The notes beneath the pieces were generated by a model. It did not search any database, had not been told where the DNA came from, and saw only the letters and a program-made list of their open reading frames with translations. From Prosthecobacter vanneervenii (lineage in GTDB: Bacteria; Verrucomicrobiota; Verrucomicrobiia; Verrucomicrobiales; Verrucomicrobiaceae): a DNA stretch of 64,000 nt. Made by a program: the position numbers and the translations under genes. Positions 18,401-27,400 of the stretch are shown in pieces. The DNA lies in contig NZ_JACHIG010000006.1 of NCBI RefSeq assembly GCF_014203095.1, positions 1 to 64,000 on the forward strand, read 5' to 3'. Position 1 is the first letter of the stretch. Each line of letters starts with the position of its first letter.

Positions 18401-21400
18401 GATGTCGTCGCCGGTGGCCGTGGTATTGGTGGTGGCGTTGTATTCGGTGTCTGTCAGCGCACCGAGGCGGAGTGCACTGCTGGCAGTGCTGCTGGCCAGG
18501 GTGAAGAGCGAGTAGTCGCCAAAGTCTGTGGTGGGCTGGGCGATATTGACCACATAGTCTTCCACTTCGCCGACACCACCCGCGCCCGTGGAGCCTGGAG
18601 AGATATCGGTGGAGATGCGCGCACGCACCCCCAGATTGGTGCCGGTGACTGCAGCCGCCGGCACGGTGATGCTGATGTTGAACGTGGCGTTGTTGGTGCC
18701 GGTGGGCACGCCGGTATTGGTGGCGATCTGCTCTCCGGCATCGGTGAAGACGCCGTTGTTGTTGTAGTCGATCCAGACATTCAGATAAGCCGGAGATCCG
18801 GTGGCATTGGTGGCGGTGACGGGGATCGTGGCCGGAGCACCAGCGGTCATGGCCGGAAGCGTGACACCGTCTTCGTCATCCACGCCGGTGATGTCGTCAC
18901 CTGTGGCGGTGGCGTCGGTGGTGGCAGCGTATTCGGTGTCCACCAGCGCACCGAGGCGCAGGTTGGTGCTGGCGGTGTTGGAGACGGTGGGTGCTCCGCT
19001 GAAGTCGCCAAAGTCGGTGAGCGGGGCCAGGATGGTCACGCCGTGGTCTTCCACTTCACCCGTGCCTGCGGCACCGATGGAGCCGGGGCTGCTCACGCTG
19101 GTGAGGCGGAAACGTGTGCCGATCGTGGCGGCGGCAGTCACGGCATTGGTGGGCACGGTGAAGCTGACGTTCACCGTGCTGTTGGTCAGGCCGGTGGCCA
19201 CGCTCACGTTGGTGGCGATCTGTTCGCCAGCATCGGTGAGCGCGCCGTTGTTGTTGAAGTCGATCCACGCATTGAGGTAGGCCACGGCACCGGTGTTGTT
19301 GGTCACGGTGACGGGCAGCGTGATCGGCTGGCCTGCGGTCATGGAGGGGAAGGTGACGCCGTCTTCGTCGTCCTGATTGGTGATGTCATCGCCTGTGGCT
19401 GCGGCATTCAGCGTGGAGGTGCCTTCGAGGTCCACCAGCGCGCCGATGCGCAGGTTAGTGCTGCCGGTGCTGGAAGCATCGGCAAAGAGCGAGAAGTCGC
19501 CAAAGTCCGTCGTCGGTGCGGTGATGGTGGTCACGAAGTCCTCCACTTCCCCGTTGCCGCTGATACCCGTGGCTCCCGGGCTGCTGGTGGAGGTGAGGCG
19601 CGTGCGGACACCCACGGTGCCGAGAGTGGCATTTACCGGCGTGAAGAAGCTGACGATGCGCGGGCTGTTTGTGGTACCGGTGGCGACGAGAATGTTGGTG
19701 GCGATCTGCTCGCCGGAGTCGGTGAGCAGTCCATTGCCATTGAAGTCGATCCACACATTGAGATAGGCCGAGGCACCGCTGGTATTGGTCATGGTCACCG
19801 TCATGGATGCGGCAGCGCCCTGGGTGATGCTGGAGGCGATGACGACACCGTCTTCGTCATCGATGCCGGTGATGTCATCCCCCGTGGCGGAGGTGTTGGT
19901 GGTGGCGGTGGCTTCCGCATCGGTGGTGGCACCGAGGCGCAGGGTGGAGTTCATGCGGCTGCCCACGCTGCCAAAAACGCTGTAGTCGCCGTAGTCGGTA
20001 TCGGGTGCAGGAGCGACGGTGTAGCTTTGCGTCACCGCGCAGCCGTTGGCATCAGTAGCGGAGATGACGAAGGTGGTTGAAGTGACGGAGGTGGGCGTGC
20101 CGCTGAGCACCCCGGTGCTGGTATTCAGCGTGAGGCCTGCGGGAAGCGTGCCGCTGGAAACAGCATAGACATACGGGGTGGCTCCACCGCTGGCGGAGAT
20201 CGTCTGCGAGTAGGCGCTGTTGATGGTGCCGTTTGGCAGCGTGGACGGCGTCATGGTGATCACCGGACAGATTTTGACGGTGTAGGCGCGCGTACCGCTG
20301 CAGGCCATGGGGATGGGCGGGGAAACCTTGGCGGAGTTTACCAGGCTGGTGACGGTGGGATCCACGCGGATCTCCATGTGGTCGTCATAAGTGGACTGCC
20401 CAGCACGGACGATGTAGATGCGGAACCTGCCCGTGCCAGAGTTGCCACCGGCGGCTGCGTCTGCGCTGGTCACGGTGACGAGCTGGCCGGCATTGAAGCT
20501 GGTGAGGTTCCAGTCCGCCGGTGTGGTCGGATCATTGGCTCCGGCGCTGGTGTAGGTAAAGCTGACCTTGCTCCAGTCGATGGGGCTGCTGGAGCCGTCA
20601 CTGGGCAGCACATAATCGCGGATGTTGAAGGAATCTCCCGGATTGAGGTCGAGATTGTAAGTGGAGAATTTGAGCTGCGGCACGGCCACCGGACCCGTGC
20701 TTGCGCTGACGGTGAAACTTGCCGTGCCCCCCGTGGTGGGACTGCCGGAGACGACGCCCGTGCTGGAGTTGAGGGAGAGTCCGGCAGGCAGAGCACCGGA
20801 AGCAACGGTCCATGAATACGTGGCCGAAGGGGTGGCGCTCAGTGTGGCTGAGTATGCGCTGCCCACGATGCCACCATTGAGTGATGTGGGCGCGATGGTG
20901 ACATTGGGACAGGCCGGCGCAAGAATGTAGGTGCGGGTGGTGGAGCAGCCGTAGGTGTCCGTGGATTTGATGGTGAAAGTATAGCTGGCTGTGCTGGTGG
21001 GAGTGCCGCTGAGCACACCAGCGGAGGAAAGCGTGGCCCATGGCGGGAGCGTGCCACTGGGGATGGTGTAAGTGAACGGAGATGCACCGCTGCTGGTGGT
21101 GATGGTCTGGGAGAATGCCGTGCCCACTGTAGCGACAGGCAGAGTGGCAGGCAGAAGGGACATGGCCGGGCAGACCTGCACGGTGTAGCTCTTGGTGCCT
21201 GCGCAGTTGAAGCTGTCCGTGGCGCTGATGGTGAAGGTGGAGCCTGCGCCATTGCTGAGAGTGGGGGTGCCGCTGATGATGCCGGTGCTGGCATTGAGCG
21301 ACAGGCCGGAGGGCAGCGTGCCGCTGGAGACTGCGTAGGTGTAGGAGGATGAGCCGCCGCTGGCACTAACTGTCTGCGAATAGGCGGTGCCCACGATGCC

Positions 21401-24400
21401 GGGTGAAAGCGTGGCCGGTGTGAGGGTGATGACGGGGCAGCTGATGGCAAAGGTGACAGCCAGGGTGCCGACGCATCCATTCGCATCGGTGACGCGCAGA
21501 GTCACATTGCTGCTGACCTGGGTGGTGGGCGTGCCACTGACGACTCCGGTGCTGGAATTGAGCGTGAGGCCCGCAGGCAGTGTGCCGCTGGCCACAGCGT
21601 AGGTGTAAGCCGAGGAGCCGCCATTGGCGCTGAAGCTCTGCGAGTATGCAGAGCCGACCATGCCGGCGGCAGGTGTGGCAGGAGAAAGTGTGATGACGGG
21701 GCAGATCTGCAGCGTGATGGATTTGGAGCCCTGGCAGCCGTAGGTGTCATTCACCCGCACCGTGATGGTGGTGGAAGGAGAAGCAGAGGCTGTGGGCGTG
21801 CCGGAGATGACGCCGGTGCTGGCATTGAGTGTGAGGCCTGCAGGCAGATTGCCACTGGTGATGGTCCAGCTGGAGTAGGGTGCCGTGCCGCCAGTGGCGC
21901 TGAGGGTTGTAGAGTAGGCTGTGCCCACGGTGCCCTGTGGCAGCGAGGACTGGCCGATGGTGATGGTGGGGCAGACTGGGATGACGGTGTAGCTCAGCGT
22001 GCTGGAGCAGTTGTTGGCATCTGTTGCTTTCACCGTGAAGGTGGCGGAGGTGGTGCTGTTGGGGGTGCCGCTGAGCACGCCTGATGAGCTCAGCGTGGCC
22101 CAGGTGGGCAGCGCACCACTGGTGACGGTGTAGGTGTAGGGCGAAGCACCGCCGCTGGTGGTGAGGGTCTGCGAGTAGGACGTGCCAACGGTGGGCGTGG
22201 ACAGTGTGGTGGGGGAGATCGTCAGGACCGGGCAGATTTGCAGCGTGATGGATTTGGAGCCCTGGCAGCCATAGGTGTCATTCACACGCACGGTCAGGGT
22301 GGTGGAAGGAGATGCGGAGGCCGTGGGCGTGCCGGAGATGATGCCGGTGCTGGCTGCGAGGGTGAGGCCTGCGGGCAGGGTGCCGCTGGTGATCGTCCAA
22401 CTGGAGTAAGGTGAAGTACCGCCGGTGGCGGTGAGAGTGGTGGAGTAGGCCGTGCCCACGATGCCCTGAGGCAGCGTGGACTGGCCGATGGTGATGGTGG
22501 GGCAAATGGGAGCCAGTGTGTAGCTCAGGGTGCCAGCACAGCCATTGGCATCGGTCGCTCTGACGGTAAAGGTGGCGGAGGTGGTGCTGTTCGGAGTGCC
22601 GCTGAGCGCGCCTGCAGAGGTCAGCGTGGCCCAGGTGGGCAGCGTGCCGGAAGAAACCGTGTAGCTGTAGGGAGCGGTGCCGCCGCTGGCGGTGATCGTC
22701 TGCGAGTAGGCCGTGCCCACGGTGGCTGCGGACAGCGTGGCAGGAGTAAGAGTGACGACCGGGCAGATCTGCAGAGTGACGTTCTGCGTACCCGGGCAGC
22801 CGTTGGCATCGACCACACGCACGGTGAGTGTGGTGGCAGGTGAAGCCGTGGCCGTGGGCGTGCCGCTGATGACGCCGGTGCCCGTGGCCAGTGACAGACC
22901 GGATGGCAGCGTGCCGCTGGTGATGCTCCAGGAGCCATACGGGGCCAGGCCACCGCCTGCTGTGAGAGTGGTGGAGTAGGCCACACCCATGGTGCCCTGC
23001 GGCAGCGAGGTCTGAGCGATGGTGACGGTGGAGCAAACCGGCGTGATGGTGTAGCTCACGGTGCCGGAGCAGCCTCGGGCATCTGTGGCTCTGACCGTGA
23101 AGGTGGCGGAGGTGGTGGTGGTCGGCGTGCCGCTGAGCACACCGCCGGAGCTGAGCGTGGCCCAGGCGGGCAGCGTGCCGCTGGAGACGGAGTACGTGTA
23201 GGGCGAAGTGCCGCCATTGGCGCTGATGGTCTGTGAATAAGCAGTGCCCACTGCGGCTGCTGCTGCCGTGGTGGGAGAGAGTGTGATGGAGGGGCAGATG
23301 CTGACGGTGTAATCCTCCACCTCGCCGTTGCCAGATGTGCCGACGGAACCGGGCGTGCTGACGGAGGTGAGGCGCACGCGTACACCTGCCGTGCCAGTGG
23401 TGGCACCACTGGGGACGGTGAAGGTGATGTTGCGGGTGGCGGCGTTGGTGCCGTTGGCGATGACCGTGTTGCTGGCCACCTGCTCTCCAGAATCTGTCAG
23501 GACACCGTTGCCGTTGAAGTCCACCCAGGCGTTCAGGAAGGCGGATGCACCGCTCGTGTTGGTCATGGTCACGCTTAGCGTGCCAGAGGTGCCCTGCACG
23601 AGCGCCGCTGGCACAGTGACGCCATCTTCATCATCCACGCCTGTGATGTCGTCCCCTGTGGCTGTGGTGTTGGTGACGGCGGAGTATTCGGCGTCTGTCT
23701 GCGAGCCGATGAAGAGATTGCTGACCAGCGCACTGCCTGCGCTGCCAAAAGAGGAGTAGTCACCGTAGTCGTAGGCCGTCAGCAGGCCGAAGTCGATGGT
23801 GTCTTCCGTATTGTCTCCAGATCCAGCCGTGAGGTTGCCGGGCTCGGTGGCCTGGGCCAGGGTGATGACCGGACTATAAACCGTCGTGGCGCGGCCGCCG
23901 GGCTGCGAGCCGTTGTTGTCATTGTCCACCCCGTTGTCGCCAGCGACCGTGCTGCTCACAAAGGAGTACAAGGTCGGCGGCGTGACGGTCACAAAGTATC
24001 TCCCGGCGGCGAGACCTGCAAAGCTGTAGGAACCCGTGGCATCGGTGGTGGAGGTGGTGATCAGTGTGTCGGCAGCCGTGCCCGTGCCGCCGATGGCGTT
24101 GTCTGTCCCAGGGCTCCAGAGCTGGACCGTAACGCTGCCGATGCCGCTTTCACCGCTGTCGAACAGGCCGTTGTTGTTCACGTCGTTCCAAACAGTGTCG
24201 CCGATGCTGAGGGTCTGCGAGAGGCCAAAGGTCGCATTGACCACCCCGACGCTGCCGACTGCCACAGTGAGCCTGCCATCCACCGTGCCGTCACTGCCCG
24301 CACCGGAACCGAGAAATTCGCCCGCATTGAGCCAGCCTTTGGGAAGAGCTGCGGCAGGTGCGGTGGATCCCAGGCTGCCGTAGGAGGTGCTCAGGACGAC

Positions 24401-27400
24401 TCTGTAAGTGGTGTTGGCCGTGGCACCGCCGAGAATGAAGGTGCCGTCACTCTTCACTGGGAAGGAGTCCACGAGATTACCTGACCCATCCACCAGCATG
24501 GCATAGAGAGTGCCTCCAGCATTGGTGCCTGTGCCGCTGAGGATGCCGTCGCTCAGTCCGTTGATGTCATTGTAAACGATGCCTTTGACCCCCAGGGAAG
24601 TGACGGAGGAGGAGATGCCTTCGGAAAGATCCGTGTAGGAGGCAGTGGGCAGCGGGCCAACTCGCACCCCCACAGGAGAGCTTGTGTCATAGTTGTCGAT
24701 TCGGTAAATGTTTGTCCCCGTGGCACCGAGTGCGTAGAGGCGGGAGACACCGCCCACACCGGCGATCTGGACCGAGCTGTTGGTGGAATAGGGGATTTGG
24801 GCGTCAAAATTCACCGAGGTGGCGGCGCTGCCGGATGGGTTGATGCCGTTGTCGATGAATTGGGTGAAAAGTGTGTTGGCGCTGTTGATCACGGTGGAGG
24901 TCACCAGCAGTCCGTCCTGAGGGCGGATCACAAAGTCACCGCCATTGAAGGTCTGGCTGGTGTGGAAGAAGGAAGTGTAGTCCGTGATGGCCGGGGAGTT
25001 GAGTGAAAGGCCGTTGGCACTGAGGTTCCAGACCGCCACGTTATTGCTGAGCTGGCCCCCGGCGTAGTAGGCACCGTTGTAGTAAGCAGCACGCGGGAAT
25101 GCCCCGGAACTGGCGGAGCCGGAAACCGGTGAGCCGGTGTTCAGAGGGATGTTGGAGAGAGACGAGCCCGTCACCAACTGGTAGCTCCACGTCTTGCTCA
25201 CGTTGTCGTAGGCAGCCGTGTAAAGATTTGCATTGTAGCCGCTGGAGCCGGTGGAAGTAGCCAGCCAGTAGAAGCGGCGGTTCAGCCAGTCCAGCGCCAG
25301 GCCGTTCATGTAGGCATCCGTGGCGCTCGCATTGAAGCCCGTAGAGGCTGTGGTCAGGTCCAGAATACCAGGCGTGACGGAAACCGTGGGGGATGAGGAG
25401 TTGGGATTGTAAACTGAGATCTCATCCAGGTAGAAGCGGCCGCCGGCGGAGCGTATCGTGTAGAAGTAGTCGCGGAAATTGGAGGAGGGGGCCACGATGG
25501 TGGTGGTGTAGTCTTCCACTTCCCCGTAGCTGCTGGCGCCAGTGGGGCCGGGCGAGGCGGCGGAGGTCAGACGAAAGCGTGCACCCACCGAGCCGAGGGT
25601 GGCGTTGCTGGGCACATCAAAGTAAAAGGTCTGATAGTCGCCGACGGTGCCATCATCCACCACGACGTTGGTGATCACTTGATCATCTGCGTCCGTGAGC
25701 GAGCCGTTGTTGTTGAAGTCCAGCCAGCCGTTCAGATAAGCGGGTGCACCGCTGGTATTGTTGAGCTTCACCGTCACAGCCACCCCGGCCTGGCCCTGCA
25801 CGAGGATGGCCTGCAATGTCACACCGTCTTCATCGGAGATGTTGGTGATGTCATCTCCTGTTGCGGCAAGGTTGGTCACAGCTGTGATTTCTGTGTCTTC
25901 CAGGTCACCGATGCTGAGAGTGCTGGTGTTGTAGCTGCTGGCGTCTGCAAACATTGAGAAGTCCCCACGGTCAGAGCCTGGCACCACGGTGATCGCGTAG
26001 TCTTCCACCTCGCCTGTGCCGCTGATGCCGCTGTTTCCCGGTGAGGCGCTGGATGTGAGCCTGAATCTGACACCGATGACACCTGGGGCTGCCGAGGCTG
26101 GAACGGTGAAGGTGTAGGACCTGCTGGCACCGCTCGTGCCGGTGGCAACCACGTCATTGACGACGATCTGCTCTCCGACATCGGTGAGCACGCCGTTGTT
26201 GTTGAAGTCGATCCAGCCGTTGAGGTAGGCGTCTGCTCCAGTGGAGTTGGTCAGATTCACTGTGACCGTGACCCCGGTCTGACCTTGAACGACTGACGTG
26301 GGCACTGTCACACCGTCTTCGTCATCCACTCCGTTGGTGTCGTCACCTGTGGCTGCGGCATTTCCCAGCCCCGAGGATTCACTGTCCACCTGTGCGCCCA
26401 TTCTGAGGGAGGTGGACAGCGTGCTGCCCGCAATCCCAAAGGCTGAGTCATCGCCAAAATCCGTCGCGGGCAGGATGCTGACCACGTAGTCTTCCACTTC
26501 GCCGTTTCCACTGGCGCCGGTGGGACCCGGGCTGCTGGTGGAGGTGAGGCGCACACGCACGCCCACGGTGGCCTGGGCTGCGGTGGCGGGCACGGTGAAG
26601 GAGAGGGCCCTGTTTGCTGCGGTGGTGCCGGTGGCGATGGTGGTGTTTGCCGCGATCTGTTCGCCACTGTCGGTAAGCACGCCGTTGTTGTTGTAGTCGA
26701 TCCAGGCGTTGAGATAGGCGGTGGCGCCAGTGTTGTTGGTCACGTTCACCGTCATGCTGCCTGAGGTGCCCTGCACGACGTAGGCAGGCAGGGTCACACC
26801 ATCTTCATCATCTGCACCGGTGATGTCGTCACCGGTGGCGGTGGAGTTGGTGACTGCGACAGACTCCGTGTCCAGCACCATGCCGAGCTTGAGGTTGGAG
26901 TTGTAGTTGCTGCTGACACTGCCAAAGCTGGCAAAGTCCCCGAAGTCCGTGGTGGGCGGAGTCAGGGTGTAGCTACGAGTGGCCACACAGCCGTTGGCAT
27001 CGGTGGCACTCACGGTGAATGTGGCGGCGGCAGTGCTGGATACGGTGCCATTGATGAGGCCTGTGCTTGGATTCAGCGAGAGTCCAGAAGGCAGGCTGCC
27101 ACTGGCGATGGCATAGGTGTATGGCGTGGCTCCGCCGGAGCCTGATACACTTTGAGTGTAGGGTGCGTTGATGCTGGTGGCCGGCAGCGTGGCAGGGCTG
27201 ATCGTAATGACCGGGCAAACCTGCACGGTATAGGTCTGTGATCCCCTGCAGCCATTGGCGTCGGTGGCTTGGATCGTGACATTGGTGCCAGCGCCGTTGC
27301 TCGTCGTCGGCGTTCCGCTCAGCACACCGGCAGAGCTGAGGCTCAGGCCTGAAGGCAGTGTGCCGCTGGTGACTGCGTAGCTGTAGGATCCGGTGCCGCC

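Noticed and set aside
16229..20080. Very long plus-strand frames (652 and 629 residues) opposite the giant gene
   Set aside because: They are antisense shadows of the GEVED repeats. Their His/Gly/Val-rich translation repeats at the same period and has no domain.
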